DNA of 64,000 bases, taken from assembly GCF_029962835.1 (NCBI RefSeq), contig NC_080588.1, forward strand, positions 46,793,001 through 46,857,000, read 5' to 3'. Shown here piece after piece: positions 13,030 to 24,002 of this stretch. Source of the stretch: Magnolia sinica. Lineage: Eukaryota > Streptophyta > Magnoliopsida > Magnoliales > Magnoliaceae. The notes below the pieces were generated by a model, which saw only the letters and a program-made list of their open reading frames with translations, did not search any database and was not told the origin of the DNA. Positions within the stretch are counted from its first letter, which is position 1; the number at the start of each line of letters is the position of its first letter. A program made the translations under genes and the position numbers.

Positions 13030-16000
13030 CTCATTGCTCTGTTATATATATATATATATAAGAGCTGTTGCCTAAAATCCCTTTACCTGTAATTTGAAAC
13101 ATGACCTTTTCTCATGTTTCAAAAATTGCAATTGGATTACAACCTGTAATCTGTTTATAGGCAAAATACCCATCCAAACGTAATCTGTAATATGATTACC
13201 TGTAATCAGATTTCCACTTAGAAACTTTACAAGCATCCAAACAACCCCTTGGTAATTAGAGTCATTTGAGCTAATTATCTACAACCCTAACCCATGGGTA
13301 GTGTTGGGTTAATATTTCAACATGATTTTACCCTAAGAAAGTAGGGTTTGGAGAATAATCTGTGCCTCATACTTTCCATATGCCCGTACACATATTCAGG
13401 TAATATAGCTTTTAGTGAAAGTAGAGCTGGCAACCTACCTTTGGGCATTAGTTTTTGCCATCTGTGTCTTTACATTTACAGTTCCTTGATTTATGAATAC
13501 TGCTCATGCCTTGATTTATGAATACTGCTTGTGCCTTGATTTATGGGAAACGGATTGCGTCCTGCCCCCGCTTGGACAGAATTGGTCCAGGTGGGGCTTT
13601 GTGGGACCTGCTGTCATGCATGGGTTTTTATCCACGCAGTTCACCCATTTTCCATATCATTTAATGGTACGGGCCCAAAAATGAGGTAGATCCAAAGCTC
13701 AAGTGGTCCGTACAATGGGTATTGAATGCCCACCATTAAAAAACTTCTTGGGGGCCATAGAAGTTTTGAATCAAGCTGGAATTTGTGTTTTCCCTTCATC
13801 CAAGTTTGTGTGACCTTACGAACAAGTTGGATGGAAAATAAACATCATAATGAGCCATAGAAAGGTTTCAATGGTGGGCATCATTATCACCATTGCATCC
13901 TGTGGTGTGATCCACCTGAGCCTTGGATCCACCTCATTTTTTGGCTCTTACTATAAAATGATCTGAAAAATTGGATGAACAGCATAGATAAGCCCCATAC
14001 ATCATGGTGGGCCCCACAGCCCCTACCTGGATTGATTGCTGTCCGGGTAGGGGCAGGACGCAAACAGCTTCCTGATTTATGCATACTGCTCGTGTCATTT
14101 GTTAGACATTTGAATCTTTCTGGTTATTTATTTGATAGTAGCCATAGGCCTAGTAATCTGCCTCACATGTATTGTTGGTGTTCTTCTTTGATGAGTTCCG
14201 GACTAATCTCCTATTATAGATGATTTCAGAAGCATGCTTTTCAAGCAGCAATAAAAGCTGATCCTAGACATGCAGGAATGTTGTTTGCAAAATTTGATAC
14301 CTACCTAAAATCATTTATTTGGGCATATGTCATATAAGAATAACTGCTACATGCGAATTTAAGATTTTTGAAGTCATTGGTGGAAAAGGAGTGAAGGACA
14401 CCATGAAGTACCTAGAAATAAAAATAGTGATATAAATCAAGAGCATGGATTTCTCCTTTGGAAAAAGAGGCAGATTTGTTCTATACTTTGTTGTGTATTA
14501 AAGATCTCCAAATCATTACAACTATTGTTGGAGAAGAGCATGAGAAGGGAATTTGGGGAAAAATGCTAGGGAACTAATGACCTCCCTAACCTATTTCATT
14601 GAAAAAAAAATGGTGTGGTGTCCTGAGGGAGCATAAAAAATAAAATATACAACATTTATTTCTGTCTAGCACTCCCTCTCAAGTTCAAGTATAGATATCA
14701 AACATGGCCAACTTGTCCAACAAGTCACAAAGACGAGAAGAAGGACCAATTATTTATTTATTTATTTATTTATTTTTGAGAATTGAAAATTAAGGAACCA
14801 AAGGCTCCAAAAAAAAAAAAAAAGCAAAACAAACCAGCCCAAAATTACAAGCCGTCCCACTTCTAGATTAAAGAGAACACCTTTCTAACTATATACCCCT
14901 AGGTCTCACTTCTATCCCTAAAGCATCTGCTGTTGCTTTCAATCCAAATATGACATAAAACAGCTAGCAAGGCAAGGTGCCAATTCCTTCTATCTTTGGA
15001 AGTAGGCCCCCCTGCATGCCAAGACAGGAAGAGATCCTCCATGGAGTTCAGTAAAACCCAAGGCACCTTAAAAGATGAAAAATGCATTCTCACACTCCTA
15101 ATGCATAAGGGCAGCTGAGAAATAGATGCACCACAGATTCATCATTCTTCTTGCACAAAAGACCGATGTTAGGTACCACCACCTTCTCTTGCAGTGATTA
15201 TCCATAGTCAAAATCCTATTTCTTCCTACGAGCCATGCAAAAGCCACCACCTTTGGAGGAGCATGATCACACCAAATATACCCTGTAAACGAACAGCTAG
15301 TGCTGGTGCCCGATTCACGAATGATATTGAGAAAGGATCGCACGGTGAATCTGCCCAATTTATCCCTTAACCAAAAGGGGACATCCGAAGTTGCCGGGTT
15401 GGGACAAATGCCTTCCAGAATAGATAACAGTCTTATCATTTCCTCAGCCTCGTCTTCAAATAAAAAGTCAGAGGGAAGCCGGGAAGCCGAACACTGCCAT
15501 TTTCTTGAATGGAGAAGCAATCGGCAGCCTAATAGATTGGATCTAGCATAGACTCACGATGCGAGAAGAGAAGATTCTCCAAGCCATACGTCATCCGAAA
15601 AGCTTACCTTGACTCCACTACTACTAACATCCCCATCTCAACAAATCTCCAACAAAATGAAGCTTTGTACAAAGAAGGGCTCTTGATCCTCCTGCCTGAA
15701 TTCACACGAACTTTAGTAAGGATATGTTTTTTCTATCAGTAATATAATCTTATTAAAGGAGAACGAAGGGCCGGAGCCCATTACAAAACTAGAGCATTAG
15801 AAGCGATATCCGACTAAGAACAAGAGATCCAACCCTGATTGGGAGGAGCTATTAAACCCGCTGCTGCCACCTATGAGCAACCAAGACATTTGACTCTATC
15901 AATGGTAGGTGAAAACGAAACATCAAAGGCTTCCACCAATTGTGAGATTGAAGAAGGCATCGACCACACTCCCTGGAATTGTTGAGAGCACCATTCCTGA

Positions 16001-19000
16001 ATCATGCCAATGTAGGAGCAATGATTAAAGAGATTATTCACATTTTCCTCATCATTTAGGCACAAATGACTTCCCTTCGCCATGATGAAGTTTCTCTGCC
16101 ACAAGCAGACTATTGTAAGAATGTGATCCTGGCCCACTAGCTGAGCAAATTTAATGGCTCTCGGTGGAGCTTTAGATTTCCAGAGCCAACCCATGGGAGC
16201 AGCAAGCACATCGTCCCCCTTCAAAAGTTTATACAACAATTTGACTGAGAATATTTTGAAGGGGTCCCATAGACAAATCAATCTATCTTTCCTTGACAGA
16301 TCTGCGTTCACCTCATTAATTAGCTGCATCAAATTTAAGTACTCCCCCTCCTCACTCTTAGGTGTTGTTTGATCAAACTTAAATTAATTTCACTGAAAAT
16401 ATGGGTCTTTTTTCAGCTTCCCTCCACTTAATGCTGAAGGCTGAGTGCTGAAGGTGGCAGTGCATTGAAATTTCTTCTCACTTTTGACTAAAATATCCCT
16501 AAAATTATTTCAAAATTACAATTCAACACTTTAAGTTTTCAACACTTAATTTAATTGCAGAGCTTTTTTTTTCAGTTTATGAAACAACTCCTTAGTAAGG
16601 ATATTAGCAAGTTGATTATTTGATTGAACGTGCGTCAAAAGAAGGTCAGAATATATCTTTTCCCATATGAAGTAACAATCAACCTCGATATGCTTTGTCC
16701 ATTCATGGAAGAATTGGTTGGAGACAATGTGATTGTAGCTTGGTTGTCAGTTGTCACAATATCGAGGAATATGCACGAAACTAGATGATTTTAGATGTAA
16801 CATAACCCATAGAGCCATATTTCACTTCAGCAAATGAGAGGGCAACACAGTCTGTCTCTTGCTTTTCCATGAATCCACATTACCCCCCACAAATTTATTG
16901 CTTTTCCATGAATCCACATTAACCCTCACAAATATATATAGTACCCGATAGTGGACTTTCAATCATTAGATGACTCAGCCCAATCTACATCATAACATGC
17001 ACTAATGTGAAGATGGCCCTGATCTAAGCACAAACCTTTTTCAGGTGAAGATTTCAAATAGTGAAGGATTCTATAGGTAGTTTCAAGATGATGGGTATGC
17101 GGAGCGTGCAAAAACTGGCTCACAACACTCATAACATAAGCAATATTCGGATGAGTAATGTATGGATAGATGAGTTTTCCTGCCAAGTGATGATACTTGC
17201 CCAGGTCTTGAAGGCCGCCGAAATCTCAAGAAGCGATGATTTACTTCTATCTGGGTATTGACAGGATGTGAACCCAACATTCCGGTCTCGTGAAGAAGGT
17301 CAAGAGCATATTTGTGTTGTGACATAAAAATCACATGCTTTGACCAAGCAACTTCAATTCTAAAGAAATGTTTCAATGACCATAAGTCTTTAACATCAAA
17401 TATGCCCACAAGAAACTTCTTGACAAAACAATGGCTTTTTCACTATTACCAGAGATGATGATATCATCAACTTATACAACCAATACTATCCTAGAGGAGT
17501 AAGCTCTCTTCACAAATACTAAATGATCACGTGAAATGTGTTGGAAGCCTATTTGAGAAATTGGTTTGTTGAACTGCGTGAACCAAGCCCAAGGTGACTA
17601 TTGAATCACATTCAAGGACTTTAACTTTCACACTTTGCCTTTTGAACTAGGAGGACAAAAGCCTAGAGAAAGAGTCATATGTATTTCTTCTTGAAGCTTC
17701 CCATGAAGAAAGGCATTCCTCTCATCTAATTGGTGAAGATTCCAATGGCAGTGACGGCCATAGACAAGATCACTCGCACGGAATGTAAATTGCAACAGGA
17801 TGGTCCACAGACATGAGGGGAGGGCTTTTTGATGGACCTCAGGGAAAATCTCTTCCAAAGAAGCCTATATAAAAATTCCATCAAGGCGCCCTTCAAAAAA
17901 AAAATAAAAAAATCCATCAAGGCGACTCATAACTGGCACTTGCTAGTTGCTACTCGTTCAACAACTTGAAATTTGCACCGTGGAGAAGTAGAATCATTAG
18001 CTCCCATTTATAAACAAATCACGAAAGCTCTTCATTCTCAAAGTGATTCTCAACTCTTCGAATTTATCATAACCAAACTGAATGACATTGAAATCCCCCT
18101 TGATAGGCCAAGGACCATGCTAGTAAGACAACGTCTTCCCCAATTCTTCCAAGAACTTTGGACTATAGTTGTATAAAATGTGAAACGAAGCGGTAACAAA
18201 TCTGTATGGGAAGCGTTTGTTTCGAGATATTGGTAAGTATAAACCATTTTGAGTATAAATAGCGATAGTGTGTATCCGAAGCACAATTCAAAGTAGGAGC
18301 ATCACCTGGTTAGGAGGATTGAGCAACTAAGCTCCAAATGTAATCTTGGATCATTTGGACCATATGTAGTATAGATAGAGGCTCCATGAGCAACCCCCAC
18401 TATCATTTGGAGTTGAACAAATAGGGATCACCTCCCAATAGTTGAGGCAATTTAAATTGAGCATTCAGAATAACAAAAGTTAACCTGCCAATTGAGTTAA
18501 TACATTTTCAGCCACAAGCCGAATTGCCCCAATCCTCCCTGATATCTCCCTCGCAAATAGCTTCTTTTTCTGTGTCCAACAAAATTATCATGTCCACTTT
18601 ATTGGCCTGAAACATCTCCTTAACAATGATCCTCTTATCAACACTTCTGAGACCCCTAATGTTCTACGTAGGACCATAGTTGCAGGATCCTTCTAACTTG
18701 GGGTCGCTTTTGCTTTGGATCACTCTTCAAACTCTCTCCTGCTCTTGCTAGGAAGTCGTTTATGCTTGATAGCATTTGAATGTGTGCTTCCCCACTGTTG
18801 CATTTAAAGCTCTCTCACACTCTTACCCTTCTTTGAAGAAAGCTTAGCTCCACTGGACCTTCTTGCTTCACTTTAGCAGCATCGATTCTTGGGAGAAATG
18901 ACGCAGGGATGGACGTGATGAGGTCAATCATTGTCTTCCTCAAGGGGATAATTACTTCGAATCCACGGAGCTTCTCTGGACTCCTCACAGAGATACCTCA

Positions 19001-19695
19001 AATCCACGAGGAAAATAAGAAAATAGAAATAAATTCTATAAAATTTAAAATTTCATTAATAAATAATAAAAATGAATTTAAAATCTCTTAAATAGTGATA
19101 CCAAAACTAGTAATAAGTTTAAAAATCAAACTCCAACCTAAACTCCTTAAAACTCATAATTACTAAAAATAGTAAAATTCCAACTCTAATAAAAATCTTA
19201 ATTCTAATAAAACTCTTCTAAAGCCTAATTTTTAAAAATAAAAATTTAAAATAAACTTTTGCTAGAAGAATCCTATTATGATTATAAATTATTTTCAAAA
19301 AGAAAAAAAAAATCTAAAACTCTAAAAATGAGAAAATATTTTTTAAAAAAATTGGAATTACTAAAAATAGTATTTTTTTCTTAAATTTTTGTTTTTAGGC
19401 TAAAAGCACATGTTGTGGATCCAAAATCTGAACCGTTCATGTGAAGCAGCACCTCGTGAAACCCCCCAGACCCAAGTTCTACTTTGATCTAAAACTTTGA
19501 TGGGCCATGGAAAATGAAAATAGTTTCCTCCCTTGATTTGCATTTCTCTTTGCTATGGCCCACCATAGTTTTAGATCGGGGTGAAAATTTGTCACATACG
19601 GTTTCATGGGATTCCGCATCACATGGACAGTGCAGATTAGTCACCCATGGCACGTGTGCAAAGGTGCGCACGTGCGTAGGTGCCCGGGAGCTTGA

Positions 19696-19736
<41 letters not shown>

Positions 19737-20806
19737 GAATTACTAAAAATAGTAATTTTTCCATAAAATTTTGTTTTTGAGCTGAAAGTGCGCATTTTCT
19801 GACGAAACGGACAGATGCGACCCATTTCGTGGGTCGGTTTACCTCGGATGGCCCGTTGCTATAAAGATTGATAGGTTGTGTGCCCCATAACGATACCCGG
19901 ATCAAAAGTTATGCCCAATTTACGGTTCACCTTCTTTTGGTCCAACCATGCTAGGAATGTATCGGTGCTAAATCTGACATCAAGAAATAATTTTGAACTA
20001 CTCTTCCTCACCCTCAATATCCATCCCAATCGATTTGGCTGATGTCTCAAGGTTTCTACTAACCTAAGGAGTGTTTGCACTGTCTTCCCTATCCAGTGGA
20101 TAAGCAAGACTTGTTCGAAGGAATCCTCGTGTCCAATTCTCAATTGTCTATTCACATGTGCCAACAGAATCTTCCTTTTATATCAGATCTGTGAAGAAGA
20201 CCTTCCGCATATGATCCCTCAACAAGCTTGTAATATCCTTGTTGGGTTCTCCTTGATACAACTAGAGTTGCAGGTTAGGATCTAGATCTGTATATTTTGG
20301 TTGGAGCTAGATCTAAACATTCAAGAAATCTCACACAGATGCAGTAACAATGAGGACTATGTTGATACCCAACAGCTTGCGAGCCACATCCAGGTATCCA
20401 CACACAAACTGCGCGTGTGCACGCGCGCGCGCACACACACACACACCAAATTCTTCTACTGTAAAAATGAACACATGCTAAGGAGCAACAAGTGCTGAAA
20501 ACTCAAAGAAAACTCTTTCCTTTTTATTAACCATTCATCATAAGCACCCCACAAATATGCCTATCTTTTATATAGCCTTGTATAACTGTATTCAATGCTA
20601 AAAGCCTAGAAAGTAACAAAATTGGTTACAGATTTCCTACTGGTCTATTAAAAGAAATCTTTCCTAAAACATCTTTAAAATCAGCGAGCAAAGAGTCCAA
20701 AGCTGATTCCTTCCCTTTATATTCCATGCATAGACATCCTTTAGGCGCAACCTTATGTTTGTTTACCCCTGACAGTTTCCATATATCCCTTAAATCTTGC
20801 ACTCAA

Positions 20807-20844
<38 letters not shown>

Positions 20845-21208
20845 AGAAGGTCTCAGGTCCAACTGGTTGGATCACAAGTAACGGGCCACCCAGCAGATAA
20901 CTTCCAATATGTTAAGTTCATGTGAATCCAACTCATCCAATAGCTTGGCGTTACCACAAGGATCACCTGGTGCAAAAATCATCCATATCCATTCATTGAG
21001 TATGCTACATTTGTATTTTTCTAATCAATGGCTAGACACCGTTTTCTATGGTGTGGCCTACTAGATGAGTGCATAGGGCTGAATTTTTCTTAAGATGATC
21101 CTCATTGTGGGGATAAACTATTGGATGTGTTGGATTAGGCATGCACTTAACATGATGGAAGTATTCCACTGAGTGGACTATAACTTGTGGTCCAACCAGT
21201 TGGACTTG

Positions 21209-21287
<79 letters not shown>

Positions 21288-24002
21288 AAATGCACTCAAA
21301 TGATATATGAGCACATTTACTACCACTTATGATCATTTAATGCTTATCTATATTCCATGTTTCCATAGAGCTCTTTATGTAACAGCTATATGGTATTAGC
21401 ATCTCTGACCGTATGAATGTCTTTTACTGTACTATTTATAAGAGTCCAATAACAAAGTTTTCTAGCTCCGTATGATTGCTACAAATAGCATTACATATTA
21501 TTAAAGATTGTGAAATCCTATATAACTCACATATTGTATGTAACAATAAATATACATGTGATATCTAGAAGTTGGATATGTATCAGCCCCACAGTCGATT
21601 GGATTCCTCTTTGCCACATGGCCCTTCACATGATGCAAGGATTGGATAGACCGATTCCTCCCACCTTCGAAAAACTCATCCTTGATTGGAAAATGACATT
21701 TATCTTCATACTTGATGCACTCCAAAGCAAGTCTTCTTCCTTGTTGATCGCAGCTGATCATGACTCCCTTCTTGTTGTCTGGGCATGTTTAAATCTGGAG
21801 CATGTTCTTTCTCTTGCACCCTCTGATATGTGTCCTCCTAGGTGGTTGCCTTCTTTATAGTGACAACTGCATGTTTTGTTCTGCTCATTGTATCTCCTTT
21901 ATTACTGTCCGTGTAGTCTTTTCACCATATTCAATGCTCTCCTGTGTCACGTCAACGGCCCTTTTCCTGTCTTCTTCTTGTGGTGGCTAATCTCTCATTG
22001 GTTTGAGGATGATCTTCTTCCCTTCGTGCACAAATCTTTTAGGTGTTAGCAAGGCCACAATACTACACATGATGTTCATACAACCACGGATGACTGAGTT
22101 GGATGCGGAAGCCTTCATTACGACAAAATCACACCATATAGATTCAGCATAATGTGGTCCCAACAAGTGTCTCACCAGACAATGATGGACCATTCCAAGA
22201 GACTCATCATTCACCCAAGCAATCCGATAGAGTTGTTGGTGCTTGTCAATCTAAATTTCAACCAAACCAGTATTGTTTGTGAGATGGTTTTTATGCTGTT
22301 AACATTGTTAGTGATGATTTTGAGTATGCCCTTCATAAAGTATTTGGGTGTGGAAGACATCGGTATCCACCAGTATTGGTTCTGGTTTCTGATAAGCATT
22401 GCTAAGGATTTGGCTTGTTAGTAACAAAAGCTGTTCAACACCTCTTATGCCTTCATATTCGAGCAATCCCATCCCATCAGCTTTCTTGTTTACCTCCTCT
22501 TCTGAATCTTCATCCTTAAGTGTTCTCCTCACAATTCTTCGATGGGCAAACAGCTGCATAATGACCTTTGCCTCTATATTTGTGACATGAACTACCATGG
22601 TCTCTTGTGGACATCTCTCCTGCCTGCTTAATTGTAGAATGATTCATTTAAATGTGACTTTGTTATGTAGTCTCATAACAGAATTTGTTAATCTTACAGT
22701 TTTTCATTATCGAAAACATCCATGTTATTTGATATGCTATACTGTTACACATATCCAGTATGAATGAAATGATGACATATTGTCCACGTGGTGTGTGGTG
22801 CATGTATGTATAATCAACCTTCTTTTAATAATACTTTCAACTTGCTGATTGAGTGCTGAATTTTTGTGGATTACTCTTTTCTATACATCATGAGGAATTG
22901 AATGGCCCTTAACCCAAGGATAAGCACAATTTCCTCAAGCCATAATGTATCTAATGGACCATGCCTCGCTCAAGGGATTCCCTAAACATCCTTCTCATTG
23001 AATTACCCTAATTCTTTTTAACAATGCGACTCCAATTGGCCAGTTGAGAGCAACCAGCAACGGCCCATATTCAATCATCATAGCTTTTTCCTAGCTATTT
23101 GAGCTATAAAATAATAATAATAATAATAATAATAATATTTGAAATAGGAATTCTCACAAGGGATTAGCAAAAGTTCTATGACTCCCTGGCTTCTGTGCAC
23201 CTGCCATCAACCTTACTTTCCCTGGGTGTGGGAATACTTGGAGTGCTTCCAGGCGGGGTTTCAAACTGTCAATGGAAAATGAAATATAGATTGAATAGAT
23301 CCAAGCTTCCACTCTGGGAGATTTTTGCAACAAAGTCTATCCGCATTGGAGCTTCTCACGTCAATGGTGTAGATCACTAATCTGGGGGCCAACTTGTCCA
23401 AACTCAAAAGTTTGAGGATTCTCTGCATATCCTGGGCTCAAGTAATCATGTAATCCCTCTGGTGCTATATACCCAAAGGGCAAAGCAATTCAGTACACCT
23501 ATCCCTTTATTGTTATCCAATGTAGTAGCATTAGTTTTTATTTATTTATTATGTACTGTGTTAACTTTATCAGCTTAACTTAAAAACAAAAAATAAAAAT
23601 AAAAATACAACCTATTAAATCATCCTGAAAATAAGAAGAAGAAACTTTATTAGCTACCTGTTTCAAACTATATGTACAGCCATTAATTACAACCGTAAAA
23701 AATTTTCTGCTTTCATTGCCCTTCACTTTATCTGATTATTAGGTCTCATTGCATGCAGATGGAAAATAGACCCCCCTTTGGATATTACTGTCCCTGCAAA
23801 ACGCACACCATGGCCTGATGCTCCTCCTGAACTTCATTCTACTGCAAGAACGACTGTCTCTGAAGATCATGCAGAAAAGCGTCACCGAAAAACAGGTAGG
23901 AATTCCAGGTTGAGGCAAAGCTCCCGCAGTAAGAGGAAGCATGAATCACAGATGGATGGTCAAGTTTCTGAGGTGACAGGGGGGCATGGAGAAGAAAAGT
24001 GA
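10404..24002 (+). CDS. IRX14: IRX14, GT43 xylan glycosyltransferase (three exons: 10404-11164, 11260-11838, 23759-24002)
   Basis: The spliced product is 527 aa, close to the roughly 525 aa of Arabidopsis IRX14, and follows it from end to end as recalled. It is a GT43-family protein needed to elongate the xylan backbone of secondary walls, acting in the Golgi as a type II membrane protein in a complex with IRX9 and IRX10 types. Visible features: conserved N-terminus MKLSTLQQ; one membrane anchor at about residues 37-68; the block VVVGRHGIRIRPWPHPNPVE; AVTPTYVRTFQALHLTGVMH; the VDDSNMHSMELFDEI motif with Asp269/Asp270 at the nucleotide-sugar/metal site; LVGWHTFN-like and LPRKLEWAGFVLNSR blocks; RVEARADSKFPPG; and a basic C-terminal tail. 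All splice sites are GT-AG and keep the frame. The start is the ATG at 10404; an upstream in-frame TTG is not needed. No breaks are seen. Confidence 0.95.
11165..11259 (+). other. IRX14 intron 1
   Basis: A 95-bp GT-AG intron (gtgggc ... caaacag) in phase 2. Removing it joins ...LKALR to IIREQRIDGIVMFVDDSN, which matches the family without a gap. Confidence 0.9.
11260..11838 (+). CDS. IRX14: IRX14 exon 2
   Basis: Encodes codon 254 (last base) to codon 447 (first two bases): the VDDSN motif, VPVQGPACNSSGQLAGWHTF, YIDDGATVLPRKLEW and CGRKVLLWWLRVEARADSKF. The donor is CCAGG|gttagtg, where the family reads PPG followed by W. Confidence 0.93.
12410..13249. mobile_element. hAT-like MITE inside IRX14 intron 2
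   Basis: The left end (aggggtcgtttggatgctta, then ...aagttgtaatctgattacagg) and right end (cctgtaatcagattt ... gcatccaaacaaccccttt-like) are inverted copies of about 50 bp. Flanking TGGTTATT and TGGTAATT look like an 8-bp target duplication with one mismatch, as in hAT elements. (GA)n and (TA)n tracts lie inside. No transposase is present. Confidence 0.65.
12983..13062. repeat. (GA)n and (TA)n microsatellites
   Basis: About 45 bp of GA repeats, then a short spacer, then about 17 bp of TA repeats, inside the hAT-like MITE. Confidence 0.95.
13485..13535 (+). repeat. 25-bp tandem repeat
   Basis: The unit ccttgatttatgaatactgc plus tcatg occurs twice and then partly a third time. A further copy (ctgatttatgcatactgctc) resumes at about 14072, beyond the MITE that interrupts the array. 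Confidence 0.75.
13557..14061. mobile_element. Mutator-like MITE with 9-bp flanking duplication
   Basis: Inverted ends: gcgtcctgcccccgcttgga on the left, and the complement of tccgggtaggggcaggacgc on the right, with arms of about 70 bp. The flanks aaacggatt and aaacagctt (7 of 9 match) fit the 9-bp target duplication of Mutator-type elements. No coding capacity. It lies inside a 25-bp tandem repeat. Confidence 0.7.
14062..14750. other. Intron 2 spacer, no recognised element
   Basis: No domain, inverted repeat or RNA gene was recognised here. Confidence 0.4.
14751..15720 (-). mobile_element. L1-type LINE, 3' fragment (zf-RVT domain)
   Basis: On the minus strand, 15520-15100 encodes a reverse-transcriptase zinc-binding domain (zf-RVT): FWLRDKLGRFTVRSFLNII, then APPKVVAFAWLVGRNRILTM. 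These match the 'W...GRFTV.S.Y......P.K...F.W....RILT.DNL' pattern of plant LINE ORF2. The left end has A/T-rich repeats (TTTA)n at 14751-14777 and a homopolymer near 14810, consistent with a LINE 3' tail in minus orientation. The reverse transcriptase core is missing, so this is a 5'-truncated copy. Confidence 0.75.
15724..16345 (-). mobile_element. Second L1-type LINE 3' fragment (zf-RVT domain)
   Basis: Minus-strand 16332-15871 encodes another zf-RVT segment: DPFKIFSVKLLYKLL, WLWKSKAPPRAIKFAQLVGQ, DHILTI, CLNDEENVNNLFNHC. The left limit (ttttttctatcagtaatata at 15727) has the shape of a LINE 3' end. It differs from the neighbouring fragment, so these are two insertions. The EN piece at 17950-18890 may belong to the same copy. 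Confidence 0.7.
16590..17890 (-). mobile_element. Ty1/copia pol fragment, fossil
   Basis: Minus-strand blocks match the end of copia RT and the RNase H region: HQLDERNAFLHGKLQEEIHM near 17790-17690, KHFFRIEVAWSKHVIFMSQH near 17380-17320, AYVMSVVSQFLHAPHTHH near 17145-17090, RILHYLKSSPEKGL, and a tail near 16620 reading NNQLANILTK. gag, protease, most of integrase and both LTRs are missing. Several breaks are present; this is an old relic in the IRX14 intron. Confidence 0.8.
17950..18895 (-). mobile_element. LINE ORF2 endonuclease fragment
   Basis: On the minus strand near 18665-18560 the start of a LINE endonuclease can be read: IRGLRSVDKRIIVKEMFQAN, then KVDMIILLDTEKEAICEG. Near 18180-17980 follows FLEELGKTLSY and PWPIKGDFNVIQFGYDK, the GDFN block of the same domain. 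Stops interrupt the frame, so the copy is dead. It could be the 5' part of the LINE whose tail lies at 15724-16345, with a copia fragment between them. Confidence 0.65.
18899..19940 (-). mobile_element. Diverged LTR of the tgacgcagg family, with nested MITE
   Basis: The left end tgacgcagggatggacgtga and the next 130 bp match the solo LTR at 37996 and the LTR at 27781. The right limit is uncertain. A MITE-like insert at about 19430-19735 is flanked by a copy of the host LTR sequence (attactaaaaatagta). This is a fossil of a Ty3/gypsy family whose pol is seen at 28.2-29.6 kb. Confidence 0.55.
19430..19735. mobile_element. Small MITE and (TA)n nested in the LTR
   Basis: Left catgtgaagcagcacctcgt and right (complement) catgtgatgcggaatccca are inverted. 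Inner arms, gatctaaaactttgatggg and its counterpart ending near 19578, also pair. A run of about 35 bp of (TA)n closes the right side (19698-19732). About 55 bp of LTR sequence is present on both sides of the insert. Confidence 0.55.
19941..20809. other. Intron 2 spacer, no recognised element
   Basis: A minus-strand frame of 101 aa (20164-19859) has no domain I can recognise. A purine-pyrimidine alternating tract (cgcgcgcgcacacacac) lies at about 20412-20446. Confidence 0.4.
20811..20841. repeat. (CA)n microsatellite
   Basis: About 31 bp of CA repeats directly left of the MITE at 20845. Confidence 0.95.
20845..21217. mobile_element. MITE set between microsatellites
   Basis: A 35-bp left arm (agaaggtctcaggtccaact and on) is an almost perfect inverted copy of the right arm ending ggacttgagaccttct at 21217. 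The element has (CA)n on its left and (CT)n plus (TA)n on its right. It has no coding capacity. Confidence 0.75.
21214..21286. repeat. (CT)n and (TA)n microsatellite
   Basis: About 32 bp of CT repeats passing into about 40 bp of TA repeats, against the right end of the MITE. Confidence 0.95.
21500..22600 (-). mobile_element. Possible old retroelement coding remains
   Basis: Minus-strand frames at 22598-22308, 22214-21987 and 21761-21501 are longer than expected for such AT-rich DNA. One contains FVVMKASASNSVIRGCMNIM, which loosely resembles the flap region of gypsy protease ('DAPSAYNAIIGRPW'). No other domain was recognised. The assignment is weak; it may be unrelated. Confidence 0.25.
22601..23758. 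other. Last part of IRX14 intron 2
   Basis: No element is recognised apart from an (AAT)n run at about 23107-23138. The stretch ends in the acceptor tctcattgcatgcag. Confidence 0.5.
23107..23138. repeat. (AAT)n microsatellite
   Basis: About ten AAT/TAA units. Confidence 0.95.
23759..24002 (+). CDS. IRX14: IRX14 exon 3
   Basis: Encodes the last 80 residues plus the stop: WKIDPPLDITVPAKRTPWPD, as in the family, then a less conserved Ser/Thr-rich segment and a basic tail (KRHRKTGRNSRLRQSSRSKR). The stop TGA is at 24000-24002. The tail length and basic character agree with the C-terminus of Arabidopsis IRX14. Confidence 0.93.

Larger units (their letters stand above)
11839..23758 (+). other. 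IRX14 intron 2, about 11.9 kb, filled with transposon debris
   Basis: The donor gttagt (11839) and the acceptor tgcatgcag (ending 23758) join PPG to WKIDPPLDITVPAKRTPWP, as in the family. The insert is phase 2 like intron 1. It contains several MITEs, three LINE fragments, a copia fragment, a diverged gypsy LTR and many microsatellites, listed separately. Exons on both sides are intact, so the gene is probably still expressed with this long intron. Confidence 0.9.

Noticed and set aside
21500-22600. A possible separate host gene in IRX14 intron 2 on the minus strand
   Set aside because: The frames are broken and only one short segment has a weak retroelement resemblance, so it is kept as a low-confidence relic.
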